From contig BJOX01000232.1 in assembly GCA_009731375.1 (NCBI GenBank), forward strand, positions 152,500-195,287: 42,788 nucleotides of DNA. Reading direction: 5' to 3'. This DNA is from Paulinella micropora (lineage: Eukaryota; Cercozoa; Imbricatea; Euglyphida). Each line of letters begins with the position of its first letter. Position 1 is the first letter of the stretch. The notes beneath the pieces are model-generated. The model saw only the letters and a list, made by a program, of their open reading frames with translations, was not told where the DNA came from and searched no databases. Of this stretch, positions 1-12,364 are shown in pieces. A program made the translations under genes and the position numbers.

Positions 1-60
<60 letters not shown>
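1..60. repeat. (CT)n dinucleotide repeat
   Basis: A pure CT run opens the window and continues off its left edge. Confidence 0.97.
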
Positions 61-64
<4 letters not shown>

Positions 65-533
65 CCCCGGACGGTTTGCACTCATCACACAGCCATCGCT
101 CAGGCACCTCAGGAAGTCCTACCACAACATCGAAATAAATAAATAATAGTATATTATGTGGCTAGCCAAAAATTCGACGTGTTTTGCGGGCGAGCCGGAG
201 CCGGGCCGGCGAGCCCGCAAAACACTTCAAATTTGGCGCGCCGCATATGTAGTTTTATCGGTAACCACGTTTTGTGGAGGTGACCGATAAATAAAATACA
301 GAAATGCAGTAGTATTAAAGACTGATTATGTGCATGTAAATTACCCTTTCCGCATATTCGACAAAGTCCTGACGGAGGCCACAGCGGCTGAAAAAGAACA
401 AACAAGCAAGCAAACAAGCAAACGAACAAACGAACAAACAAATGCATGCATCTATCCGGGTATGTTTATGAATTATTCATGTATGAGTGCCTGCATATTT
501 ACAGACACTTATATACGGGAAAGCGAAAGGCGC

Positions 534-535
<2 letters not shown>
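61..535. other. Unique sequence between repeats, with a foldback element
   Basis: No convincing exon is seen here. The stretch holds the palindromic element at 153-266 (listed separately) and a run of AAC/AAG-rich sequence near 396-440. Short open frames here lack splice borders or recognisable composition. Confidence 0.6.
153..266 (+). mobile_element. Foldback (palindromic) dispersed element, copy 1
   Basis: A GC-rich imperfect palindrome. Arms built on CAAATTTGACGTGTTTTGCGGGC and its complement flank a centre rich in GCCGG, and the outer ends carry GCTAGCC and GGCGCGCCGC. One side continues into ATATGTAGTTTTATCGGTAACC. The same roughly 115 bp element lies in the opposite orientation at 34736-34854, so it is a dispersed family rather than a local hairpin. 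It encodes no protein. A foldback or MITE-type non-autonomous transposon is the likely class. I see no clear target-site duplication. Confidence 0.7.
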
Positions 536-585
<50 letters not shown>

Positions 586-847
586 GAAAGAAAGACAGAA
601 AGAAAGAAAGAAAGAAAGAAAAAGAGAAAGAGAGAGAGAGAAAGAGAAAGAAAGAGAGAGAGATATAGATAGAGAGAGATAGATAGATAGATATATAGAT
701 AGAGAGAGAGAAATGAATAAAGAGAGAAAGAAAGAAAGAAAGAGAGAAAGAGAGAGAGACGGAGAGAGAGAGGGAGAGAGAGAGAGAGAGAGAGAGAGCG
801 AGATAGATAGATAGATAGAGATAGATAGATAGATAGATAGATAGAGA

Positions 848-892
<45 letters not shown>

Positions 893-921
893 AGGGAGAG
901 AGAGAGAGAGAGCGAAGGAGC

Positions 922-953
<32 letters not shown>

Positions 954-1178
954 GTGAAAGAGTGAGAGAGAGAGAGAGAGAGAGNNNNNNNNNNNNNNNN
1001 NNNNNNNNNNNNNNNNNNNNNNNNNNNNNNNNNNNNNNNNNNNNNNNNNNNNNNNNNNNNNNNNNNNNNNNNNNNNNNNNNNNNNNNNNNNNNNNNNNNN
1101 NNNNNNNNNNNNNNNNNNNNNNNNNNNNNNNNNNNNNNNNNNNNNNNNNNNNNNNNNNNNNNNNNNNNNNNNNNNNNN

Positions 1179-1234
<56 letters not shown>

Positions 1235-1261
1235 GTGTGTGTGAGAGAGAGAGAGAGAGAG

Positions 1262-1308
<47 letters not shown>

Positions 1309-1310
1309 CT
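536..1310. repeat. GA-rich compound microsatellite with gap
   Basis: Runs of (GA)n, (GAAA)n, (GATA)n and (GT)n are interrupted by N bases at 985-1178. Purines are almost all on the + strand. Predicted proteins across this block are translated repeat only. Confidence 0.95.
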
Positions 1311-1361
1311 TCGATTTTCCTATTAGGAGGTTGGGCCTTGCCAGGCTTGCCCATGGGTTGG
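1310..1361 (-). other. Short unique island, possible - strand exon
   Basis: The only non-repeat stretch between two GA blocks. On the - strand it begins after a pyrimidine tract ending CTTCTAG and ends before GTCTCT, which could serve as acceptor and donor. One frame reads MGKPGKAQPPNRK. It has the border architecture seen in clearer exons elsewhere in this window, but it stands alone with no frame-linked neighbour, so the call is weak. Confidence 0.25.
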
Positions 1362-1381
1362 CCTAGAAGAGAGCGAGAGCG

Positions 1382-1401
1382 AGAGAGAGAGAGAGAGAGT
1401 C

Positions 1402-1473
<72 letters not shown>

Positions 1474-1515
1474 CGATATATATATAAATATATATATTAT
1501 ATATATATATATATC

Positions 1516-1568
<53 letters not shown>
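1382..1568. repeat. (GATA)n, (TA)n and (GA)n compound repeat
   Basis: Tetranucleotide GATA, then TA, then GA dinucleotide runs in sequence. Confidence 0.95.
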
Positions 1569-1570
<2 letters not shown>

Positions 1571-1954
1571 GTAACGCCAGACTCCCCTCCTTGTTTGCTC
1601 CTTGAAGAAGCCCTCTCCGGATCTGCCGACGTATATGGTCAACCATGCACCACCCCCAACTTTCCCCCCTCTTTCCTTTTCCCTAATCACTAGTGGTAAA
1701 AGAAAAGAAGGGGGCCACCATACATAAACGACCCCTCCCAAAATATTAACACATGTCACAATTTAAGTTACATATCGCGAAACATAATAAACATTAATGT
1801 TATAACATTAATACCGAGATATCCGATTAAATTTTCTTTTAATACACTCGACTGAATAAGTAGGTTTCCACTTCAGATAAATATGACTTATGGCTATACT
1901 TTTCACGTGGACGTTCCCAGAGTCCAATTGTAATTGTTCTCTTAATAAAACGAA
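1569..1954. other. Unique sequence, no supported gene
   Basis: Mixed-composition sequence becoming AT-rich after 1740. A possible - strand exon border pair (GGCAG acceptor, GTTACA donor) surrounds the frame GEGFFKEQTRRGVW near 1575-1620. Nothing links it to a neighbouring exon, so no gene is called. Confidence 0.4.
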
Positions 1955-2058
1955 GAAAAAGAAGAAGAAGAAGAAGAAGAATAAGAAGAGATAGAGAGGG
2001 AGAGAGACAGAGACAGAGAGAGAGAGAGAGAAAATGATAAATCCATGAAAAAATATGT

Positions 2059-2562
2059 ATGATCAGCAACAGAGACCGAACCAAAACCACAGACAAGCGA
2101 AGAGGAAAACCACGGAAAACACGCGATAACATTAAAGATATTGAAAAAACACCAAGCTCTAAAACTTATAAGATGTTGAGAAAAGAAATGCTGTGCGCTA
2201 TGCCCTACTCTCCTCGACAAGAAAGAAGAGAAAACTTGGAAGACACGTTGTTGAGATTGCTGTGTCTTTTTTTGCGGAACCGGCCGCGGACATCAGCGGA
2301 TGGCAGGAAAACGGCAACGATTCGGCCGATTCTCGTTGAAGACGGATCTCGGCGGTATCGGCTTGCACCTGCAATGCCCACGAATAAAGTAAAAACATTA
2401 CGGGGTGATTCAAGCAGAGCGAGCTCGAAGCAAGAGGGAAAAGTCCAAACGGCTCTTGAAAATGAGCTGTCACAAATGCAGATCGAGAAGCAGACCGTGG
2501 ATCCAAAGGCTGGCAAGGAAGAGGAGCCACAAAACGCAACGGAAGCAGAGAAAACAACCAAG
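2059..2562 (+). CDS. Candidate first visible exon of DPH3-like gene (N-terminal extension)
   Basis: Open for 168 codons from an ATG at 2059 to a GT at 2563 (AACCAAG|GTTTAT). The protein is hydrophilic and rich in Lys, Arg, Glu and Gln, with no domain I recognise and no HPD motif that would indicate a J domain. The 114-base segment 2563-2676 behaves as an intron ending CACATTTTATAG. Removing it joins codon 168 in phase 0 to the next exon. The ATG is only the first in frame, and the (GA)n tract just upstream could instead be the end of an earlier intron. I infer that this is the N-terminal part of the gene whose zinc-finger exon lies at 13152. The family's usual proteins start close to the zinc finger, so an extension this long would be unusual. 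Confidence 0.5.
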
Positions 2563-2676
2563 GTTTATTCTTTCTTTTCACACATATTCTCCTTAGAAAC
2601 AAACTCACAACCTCTCTCCTTCTTCTCTCTGATAGTGATGGACCGTGAGTGTCTCCAAGATATTCACATTTTATAG

Positions 2677-2733
2677 GTCATCATTAGTGTCGAGGACTTA
2701 GAGCATGCACAAAAAGAAGGACACTACGAAGAG
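2677..2733 (+). CDS. Second exon of DPH3-like gene
   Basis: Nineteen codons bounded by a textbook acceptor (CATTTTATAG) and donor (GAAGAG|GTAAGT). Both borders are phase 0. It reads VEDLEHAQKEGHYEE at its end. Joined in phase to the exon at 13152, the junction gives GHYEE-VLIEEMEW. This lines up with the YDEVEIEDMEW-type start of DPH3 proteins, and that match is the main reason for linking exons about 10.4 kb apart. The intervening intron holds LINE copies, the ~540 bp repeat family and long (ATCT)n tracts. Confidence 0.6.
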
Positions 2734-2751
2734 GTAAGTACTGAAGTACGA

Positions 2752-2772
2752 CCTACCTACCTACCTACCTAC

Positions 2773-2850
<78 letters not shown>
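2752..2850. repeat. (CTAC)n/(CTAT)n microsatellite
   Basis: The tetranucleotide tract starts about 20 bases after the exon 2 donor and runs to the first ~540 bp repeat unit. Confidence 0.95.
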
Positions 2851-2852
<2 letters not shown>

Positions 2853-2856
2853 TCAT

Positions 2857-3402
2857 CAGTTGATCTCATCACTTACTCCACGAAGTGAACCAAGGCCACT
2901 TGAGGTGTCACTGACCCTCCCTTGGGCTTGATGTTTTGAAATGGGTGCCATCTGTCGACAGACAGAGAATTAGGGGATGGTGTGGGTGTGCTGGGCCCGT
3001 GGTGGGGTGCCTTATGTGTGCCTAGCCATACGCCTATGAGTCACATGCCGAAATAGCGACGGGAAGCACAATCCTGTTCCCTCAGGGTGCCCTTTCTCGC
3101 TTGTTGAGCCCGGAATAAAACCCACAGTGCTCTGTCGGTTTATACTAGACTGTCGAACAGTCTCGAAACTCCATCTGCTTACTGGGCCCTCTGTAATGGA
3201 GGTGGGAGCTCGTTCTGCAAGGGGCGCTTATGGAACGAGCCCTGGCCCCGCCTGGTACTAGGGAGCTTTGGTATCGCCTGTATCAGTCCCTTCCGTGCAA
3301 ACATCACGGCTTAGCTGGGCATCGGGTTAATACTTTACCCACAGACTTCCTTGGTTGACGAAATCAGAAGCTCCTTTTTTCTGACATTAGTCGATATTTC
3401 AT
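2857..3402 (+). repeat. ~540 bp dispersed repeat, full copy 1
   Basis: The unit starts TCATCAGTTGATCTCATC and ends GTCGATATTTCATC, then passes directly into (TATC)n/(CATC)n. Further copies are at 3507-3757, 12909-13069, 13346-13500, 13501-14046 and, inverted, 27969-28514 and 28515-28619. It includes a short perfect hairpin, AGACTGTCGAACAGTCT, near 3149-3165. No long frame is conserved. The shared (TATC)n tail suggests a 3' end mobilised by retrotransposon machinery, but a locally spread satellite is possible. Confidence 0.75.
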
Positions 3403-3452
3403 CTATCTATCTATTCATCCATCCATCCATCCATCCATCCATCCATCCATCC

Positions 3453-3492
<40 letters not shown>

Positions 3493-3506
3493 CTATCTAT
3501 CTTACT
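3403..3506. repeat. (CATC)n/(ATCT)n tail
   Basis: Microsatellite directly after the repeat unit. Confidence 0.95.
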
Positions 3507-3757
3507 AGACTGTCGACAGTCTCGAAACTCCATCTGCTTACTGGGCCCTCTGTAATGGTGGGAGCTCGTTCTGCAAGGGGCGCTTTATGGAACGAGCCCT
3601 GGCCCCGCCTGGTACTAGGGAGCTTTGGTATTGCCTGTATCAGTCCCTTCCGTGCAAACATCACGGCTTAGCTGGGCATCGGGTTAATACTTTACCCACA
3701 GACTTCCTTGGTTGACGAAATCAGAAGCTCCTTTTTTCTGACATTAGTCGATATCTC
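3507..3757 (+). repeat. ~540 bp dispersed repeat, 5'-truncated copy
   Basis: Begins within the unit at the TACTAGACTGTCGACAGTC hairpin and runs to the same ...CGATATCTCATC end followed by (TATC)n. It matches copy 1 almost base for base, with a shorter hairpin loop and a small deletion in the GGAGGTGGGAGC region. Confidence 0.8.
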
Positions 3758-3981
<224 letters not shown>

Positions 3982-5356
3982 CGCTGTCCAGTCACTTGCC
4001 TGGCCATTTCTCACTTATGACCTCTGCTTATCTTTCGCCAAAACCCTTGAGAAAATTGCGACCCGCTTCCTCAAAAAATGGGCCAATATCTACAAAAGAG
4101 CTCTGGTCTCTTGCCTTTACCGCCCACGCTCGAAATTCGGTCTACAGCTCCAATCCATCGTCTCTTTTTACCAGCGACTTCAAATCAACCGTGCTCAAAT
4201 GCTGAAGTACTGCCCAGATAAACACCTCTCGTCCATTTATGCGATGAACCTGACGAAACACGAAACATTTCGAACTATCTGGAAACCAGAGCCTGTGCTC
4301 GAAAAGCTTGAGGCACAAGTTGATTTTGAATTCAAACATCGAGGCCAATCCGATCATCTCGGACTTGGCCATGGTCGCTACCCAAAAGAACATTCCATCA
4401 CAGACCGCAAAGACAGGGTTTTAGAATTAGCTGCTGAGACAATACTTGAGACAACCACAGTGCATGACATGGACAAAGCCATGCAAGGGTGCTTCCTTCG
4501 TTTTGAAGACGCATGCCCCTTCGACCTCTCCTGGGCTCGCCTCATCGGAACCCGTAATCCCCGTTTAATCTCTTGGGTCATCAACGCAAGCACAAACTCG
4601 GTTATTACCCCCGACCTTAGACGTCTGTGGGGAATCATTCCCAACAACAAGTGTGCCCTCTGTTCTGGTCAAGCACATCTATGCCACATCCTCTCCGGTT
4701 GCCATGTTGCCCTCAAACAAGGCCGCTATACCTGGCGTCATGACTCTGTGCTCTGCACTATTGAAGCTCCCCTTCAAAAACACATCGAGAGCCATAACAA
4801 ACGCTCCCCTATAGACCAAAATGAATCAAAGTCTATGTTTGTGAAAGAGGGCGAGCAGAAGCCTAAGAGACAGTCATTTCATCGACCATCCCTGCTTGAC
4901 ACTGCAAACGATTGGCAACTCCAAACCCAATACACCGGTTCTGAGCAAGCCTTTCCTGTCCACATTTGTGTCACTGACCTCCGCCCCGATATCGTTGTCT
5001 GGTCACTGTCTACCAAGATATGTATTCTGATCGAGCTAACGTGCCCGGTCGAGGAAAACATCCTTGACGCACGAGCCTACAAGACCAACCGATACAACAA
5101 GCTCAAATCTCAAATCGAGGACAACGGATGGACCTGCCACCTTCGACCAATCGAATGCGGGGCTCGCGGCATGGTATCGTTCTCTGTTCATCGATGTTTC
5201 CGCGCCTTGGGTTTTTCCCATCCCCAATCCAAATCCCTTTGCTTCAAGCTATCCTCCTGCGTAGCTCGTTGCTCTTTTGCGATTTATCGCTCCTGTGCAG
5301 TCAAAAATTGGACTAATCTTCCTCTAGTCCGTATTGGTGACTGCATTCCATCATAG
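3982..5356 (+). CDS. LINE ORF fragment: C-terminal zinc knuckle and restriction-like endonuclease
   Basis: Continues the reverse transcriptase/thumb region of the longer copy and ends GDCIPS-stop. At 4652 onward it has a CCHC knuckle with C-x2-C-x7-H-x4-C spacing (CALC...H....C), as in R2-class elements. It is followed by a PD-(D/E)xK nuclease region with RPDIVVW near 4979-4999 and [10 protein letters not shown] near 5030-5060, then a Lys/Tyr-rich helix. This single-nuclease layout places the element in the RLE-bearing LINE group (R2, CRE, NeSL, R4, HERO) and not with APE-type LINEs. In this copy the frame is intact across the site where the second copy has lost two bases. The N-terminal half, including the polymerase active site, is missing. 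Confidence 0.88.
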
Positions 5357-5668
5357 CCGTCCAGTGTTGCATAGCCCGGGCTAGGTCCCTGCGGGGGTTT
5401 AGGCCTCATACAATGTCATCATTGTAGCTTGCGCAAGCTTACGGTGCTCAAAACACTTGGACTAACGGCTTCCTTTTCTTTCTCTTCTTCCTTATCCTCC
5501 CACTCTCCATTCCTAGATTGCCTTTTTCTTCAACGTCCTTCCTCCTCTTCTTTTTCCAGAACACAGTCTACCCGTGATTCCCATCCCGGACACATGCACA
5601 GTACACAAATTATTGTTTGATGTGAAACTGCGTTCCTTTGCAAGGACTACATTCCTTTGCGACATCTC
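3982..5668 (+). mobile_element. R2-type non-LTR retrotransposon (LINE), 5'-truncated copy with 3'UTR
   Basis: The element begins abruptly out of (ATCT)n inside the coding region and ends GCGACATCTCATC. Its coding part runs to the stop at 5354-5356. The 3'UTR of about 312 bases (5357-5668) is found alone at 11326-11564, 14989-15147, 30254-30552 and 35015-35352, each time followed by (TATC)n. Abrupt 5' truncation with an intact 3' end is what target-primed reverse transcription produces. Overlapping sequence in the next copy is about 99% identical, so amplification was recent. The (TATC)n at every 3' end is probably the element's own tail or its preferred target. Confidence 0.9.
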
Positions 5669-5671
5669 ATC

Positions 5672-8543
5672 CATATGTGACCCCGTCGCGGCGATAAAGC
5701 GCGGCAACCAAACCTTTCTCCTTTTTCTTCTTGGGCTGACAACCCTGGCTTAAACGAAGAGGCTTGCTTCCCCTAAGTTAAGCCGTAAGTTACAAAAACT
5801 ACATGCGAAAACCTACCGACGCACCGCTATTCCCTCCGGAGTGGCCGCCGTCACCCTCCCAGTGCGTGCTCTGCACCGCCTGAACCCCCTGGAGAAGATT
5901 TTGCTCATGTTCACCCTTACGAAGACCTTTCGGGCCTCCTCGAAAAGAAGAGCCCAAAAGCGCACGTCCATCCGGACTACAAGTCGCAACCCGGCATTAT
6001 CAACCTGGATTCCACCCACTGTGTTGACGCCGAGACATACTCCCATTTCGTCCATCGGACAAGAAGTGCCCCGAAAGAACCAACCGAAAGAAGAAAACGC
6101 CTGGTATTGCCATCAACACCAAGCGAATGGAAAGGCATTGAAGAAGAACTCCAATCCGCACTCCCTCTCATCCTCCCCTCCTCTCTCATCAAATGCCTGT
6201 CATGTGACGAAGCAGTAGCGAAATTTGAAAGATATCTCTACGACTTCATATCACAACGGGTAACAAAAACACAAGAACAAACTCATGAGCGAAAAAACCG
6301 CCACGTAATCCGGCTCCAAACAGAACTCACGCAGAACCGACAACAAAAACTGATCCAAAAGAGACATCTGCGAGATCTCAAAAGGGCAGGTTCAATTCCA
6401 GCTGCTGTTGCAAAAAGCCTGCAAAAAACTTGGCGAGTATTATTGAAGACCGGTAACCGCCTCCGCCGTCGTCTCAAGGAAGCAACTTTAAGCTCCGCTC
6501 AACGACAAGCAAATACACGCTTCCGAACTGACCCTCATAAGTTTGCCAAAAATCTGTTTCATCCCCCCTCAACCCAAACCACTTCCTCCCTATCCAAAGA
6601 AAACTGTGACTCCTACTTTCCCAACCTATACAAAGACGCTAATCGTGAACAAACCTACGTGCCCTTACCTGAAATGAATCGCCCGCCTCTACCAACTGTC
6701 CCCTTTGACCTCAAGCCACCGTCCTTCTTGGAAACCAAAAGATCTGTGTTTGCCAAGCGTAATGGTGCAGCCCCTGGCAGAGATGGTATTAGCTACCTTG
6801 TTTACAAGAGACTTCCCACCGCTTTACTTTTCTTACACAAACTCATTGTCAAGTGTTGGACAACGGATGTAGCTAATAGCTGGGCCCAAGCTGCTATCTC
6901 CCTCCTTCATAAGGACGGCGATCCACTTCAGGCCTCAAACTATCGTCCGATTGCTCTGACAAGCTGCTCGGGTAAGGTATTTTTCTCTTTGTGGTCAAAA
7001 CGCCTAGAGAGTTTTTTGCTAGATAACAAGTACTTTGACAGAGCAAAACAAAAAGGTTTCCTCCGTAACGTTGCAGGATGCCCCGAGCACATTGCTACTA
7101 CAAAAGCTACCATCAGAAATGCAAAAGATCACTATCGCCAACTGGTCATAGCATGGATTGACCTACAAAACGCTTTTGGAAGCGTAAACCACAACTTGAT
7201 CCAGTTCGCTCTCTGGTGGTACCACGTGCCCCCTATGTTTGCTCGCATAATCTTTTTATACTACGAACTCTTAGTAGCCACAATCGAAGGGAAAGATTGG
7301 TCATCAGAACCCTTTGTTTTTGCTGTTGGCGTTTTTCAAGGATGCTGCATTTCTCCTCTCCTTTTCAACATAGTTTTCAACCTACTCCTTGACCTCCTAT
7401 CATCCTTGACCAAAAACAACGGTTATCATTTCAAGCATAAGACCTCAACAGATGAAGTCATCGTGCACGAAGCTGCTTATGCTGACGACCTCAAACTACA
7501 CTGCCGATCCCCGAAACACTGTCAATCGTCCATCAACATGATTGACAAATTTCTGTCATGGTCCAGAACAATGGCCGCGAAACCGCCCAAATGCAAAAGC
7601 CTTGCTTTCAAATACTGGACTAAAGCCGACGACTATAAGGGTCTCAAACGATTATTGCCGATCTCGTTCCCACCCTTCGACCCCGCCCTTACTATTACTG
7701 GCAAACCGATTGACTTCATCGCTGACAAGCCTTTCAAAGACCTCGGATGGATTGTCTACCATGACCTCAGCGAAAACGAACAACGTGCAGCAATCCAAAA
7801 GAAGTTCATTCTTTCTATGCAAGCCATCGATAGCTGCTCGATCAATGGCTTTATGAAATTTTGGCTATACCAGCACTACGCTGTCCAGTCACTTGCCTGG
7901 CCATTTCTCATTTATGACCTCTGCTTATCTTTCGCCAAAACCCTTGAGAAAATATCGACCCGCTTCCTCAAAAAATGGGCCAATATCTACAAAAGAGCTC
8001 TGGTCTCTTGCCTTTACCGCCCACGCTCGAAATTCGGTCTACAGCTCCAATCCATCGTCTCTTTTTACCAGCGACTTCAAATCAACCGTGCTCAAATGCT
8101 GAAGTACTGCCCAGATAAACACCTCTCGTCCATTTATGCGATGAACCTGACGAAACACGAAACATTTCGAACTATCTGGAAACCAGAGCCTGTGCTCGAA
8201 AAGCTTGAGGCACAAGTTGATTTTGAATTCAAACATCGAGGCCAATCCGATCATCTCGGACTTGGCCATGGTCGCTACCCAAAAGAACATTCCATCACAG
8301 ACCGCAAAGACAGTTTTAGAATTAGCTGCTGAGACAATACTTGAGACAACCGCAGTGCATGACATGGACAAAGCCATGCAAGGGTGCTTCCTTCGTTTTG
8401 AAGACGCATGCCCCTTCGACCTCTCCTGGGCTCGCCTCATCGGAACCCGTAATCCCCGTTTAATCTCTTGGGTCATCAACGCAAGCACAAACTCGGTTAT
8501 TACCCCCGACCTTAGACGTCTGTGGGGAATCATTCCCAACAAC
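5672..8543 (+). mobile_element. R2-type LINE, longer copy, 3' part lost in gap
   Basis: Starts right after the 3' end of the truncated copy (ATCTCATC|CATATGTGACCCC), so the two lie head to tail with no spacer. It includes a 5'UTR-like stretch to about 5800, the reverse transcriptase ORF and part of the C-terminal region. It then meets the N run at 8544, at a point that would repeat copy 1 exactly, so the gap is probably an assembly collapse of near-identical copies. Confidence 0.88.
5789..8332 (+). pseudogene. LINE reverse transcriptase ORF, frameshifted
   Basis: Open in one frame from 5789 to 8332. It has a short N-terminal region, then a reverse transcriptase with GAAPGRDGISYLVY near 6763-6804, the motif A aspartate in IDLQNAFGSVNH (Asp codon at 7160), FQGCCISPLLFN near 7336-7371 and the catalytic YADD at 7478-7489. 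These residues are intact, so the polymerase was active recently. Relative to copy 1, two G bases are missing near 8314 (ACAGTTTTAG against ACAGGGTTTTAG), which truncates the protein before the zinc knuckle and nuclease. No in-frame ATG is seen near the start. An ATG at 5803 in the neighbouring frame reads to CVLCTA-stop at 5883. This suggests an N-terminal zinc finger and a second frameshift near 5880. Confidence 0.85.
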
Positions 8544-9342
8544 NNNNNNNNNNNNNNNNNNNNNNNNNNNNNNNNNNNNNNNNNNNNNNNNNNNNNNNNN
8601 NNNNNNNNNNNNNNNNNNNNNNNNNNNNNNNNNNNNNNNNNNNNNNNNNNNNNNNNNNNNNNNNNNNNNNNNNNNNNNNNNNNNNNNNNNNNNNNNNNNN
8701 NNNNNNNNNNNNNNNNNNNNNNNNNNNNNNNNNNNNNNNNNNNNNNNNNNNNNNNNNNNNNNNNNNNNNNNNNNNNNNNNNNNNNNNNNNNNNNNNNNNN
8801 NNNNNNNNNNNNNNNNNNNNNNNNNNNNNNNNNNNNNNNNNNNNNNNNNNNNNNNNNNNNNNNNNNNNNNNNNNNNNNNNNNNNNNNNNNNNNNNNNNNN
8901 NNNNNNNNNNNNNNNNNNNNNNNNNNNNNNNNNNNNNNNNNNNNNNNNNNNNNNNNNNNNNNNNNNNNNNNNNNNNNNNNNNNNNNNNNNNNNNNNNNNN
9001 NNNNNNNNNNNNNNNNNNNNNNNNNNNNNNNNNNNNNNNNNNNNNNNNNNNNNNNNNNNNNNNNNNNNNNNNNNNNNNNNNNNNNNNNNNNNNNNNNNNN
9101 NNNNNNNNNNNNNNNNNNNNNNNNNNNNNNNNNNNNNNNNNNNNNNNNNNNNNNNNNNNNNNNNNNNNNNNNNNNNNNNNNNNNNNNNNNNNNNNNNNNN
9201 NNNNNNNNNNNNNNNNNNNNNNNNNNNNNNNNNNNNNNNNNNNNNNNNNNNNNNNNNNNNNNNNNNNNNNNNNNNNNNNNNNNNNNNNNNNNNNNNNNNN
9301 NNNNNNNNNNNNNNNNNNNNNNNNNNNNNNNNNNNNNNNNNN
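8544..9342. other. Assembly gap
   Basis: 799 N bases interrupt the second LINE copy. Apparent open frames that run across this gap are meaningless. Confidence 1.
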
Positions 9343-11325
<1,983 letters not shown>

Positions 11326-11326
<1 letters not shown>

Positions 11327-11564
11327 AGCTTACGGTGCTCAAAACACTTTGACTAACGGCTTCCTTTTCTTTCTCTTCTTCCTTATCCTCCCCACTCTCC
11401 ATTCCTAGATTGCCTTTTTCTTCAACGTCCTTCCTCCTCTTCTTTTTTCCAGAACACAGTCTACCCGTGATTCCCATCCCGGACACATGCACAGTACACA
11501 AATTACTGTTTGATGTGAAACTGCGTTCCTTTGCAAGGACTAAATTCCTTTGCGACATCTCATC
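11326..11564 (+). mobile_element. LINE 3'UTR fragment
   Basis: Matches 5436-5668 with few changes (for example one extra T and one extra C) and ends GCGACATCTCATC followed by (TATC)n. It has no coding part. Confidence 0.9.
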
Positions 11565-11602
11565 TATCTATCTATCTATCTATCTACCTATCTATCTATC
11601 TA

Positions 11603-11656
<54 letters not shown>

Positions 11657-11854
11657 TCTATCTATTCTATCTATTCTATCTATTCTATCTATTCTATTCT
11701 ATCTATTCTATCTATTCTATCTATTCTATCTATTCTATCTATCCTATCTATCCTATCTATCCTATCTATCCTATCTATCCTATCTACCCTATCTACCTAC
11801 CTACCTACTTGTCTCTCTGTCTGTCTATTGTCTATCTGTCTATCTGTCTGCCTG

Positions 11855-11933
<79 letters not shown>

Positions 11934-11943
11934 GTCTGTCTGC

Positions 11944-12009
<66 letters not shown>

Positions 12010-12026
12010 GTCTATCTGTCTATCTG

Positions 12027-12074
<48 letters not shown>

Positions 12075-12154
12075 CCTACCTATCTACCTATCTACCTACC
12101 TGCCTGCCTACCTACCTACCTACCTAATACCTACCTGCCTGTCTATCTGCTTAG
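11565..12154. repeat. (ATCT)n, (CTATT)n, (TGTC)n and (CTAC)n compound repeat
   Basis: The tail of the LINE fragment grades into ATTCT, ATCCT and finally TACC units. Confidence 0.95.
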
Positions 12155-12205
12155 CGGAACTGCCAGTATTAGATTTCGACGTAGCAAACGATACCTCACG
12201 GGGCA
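12155..12205 (+). other. 51-base unique island with exon-like borders
   Basis: Sits between TATCTGCTTAG (possible acceptor) and GTCTATC (possible donor). The frame ELPVLDFDVANDTSRG is open, but its phase does not fit between the phase-0 borders of the flanking DPH3-like exons. It may be an exon of another transcript, an exon remnant, or chance. Confidence 0.3.
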
Positions 12206-12364
12206 GTCTATCTACCTACCTACCTACCTACCTACCTACCTACCTACCTACCTACCTACCTACCTACCTACCTGCCTACCTACCTGCCTACCTACCTACC
12301 TACCTACCTACCTGCCTACCTACCTACCGAAATATTTACCTACCTTTCTACCGACGACGCCAAG

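Noticed and set aside
3149-3220. Hammerhead or HDV-like ribozyme in the ~540 bp repeat (CAGTCTCGAAAC; GCTGGGCATC)
   Set aside because: Only fragments of the conserved cores are present. The CUGAUGA box of hammerheads is absent, and I could not complete an HDV pseudoknot.
3351-3671. Recurrent frame [17 protein letters not shown] in the ~540 bp repeat
   Set aside because: Runs straight into (ATCT)n, is not conserved in length between copies, and has no domain. Treated as non-coding repeat.
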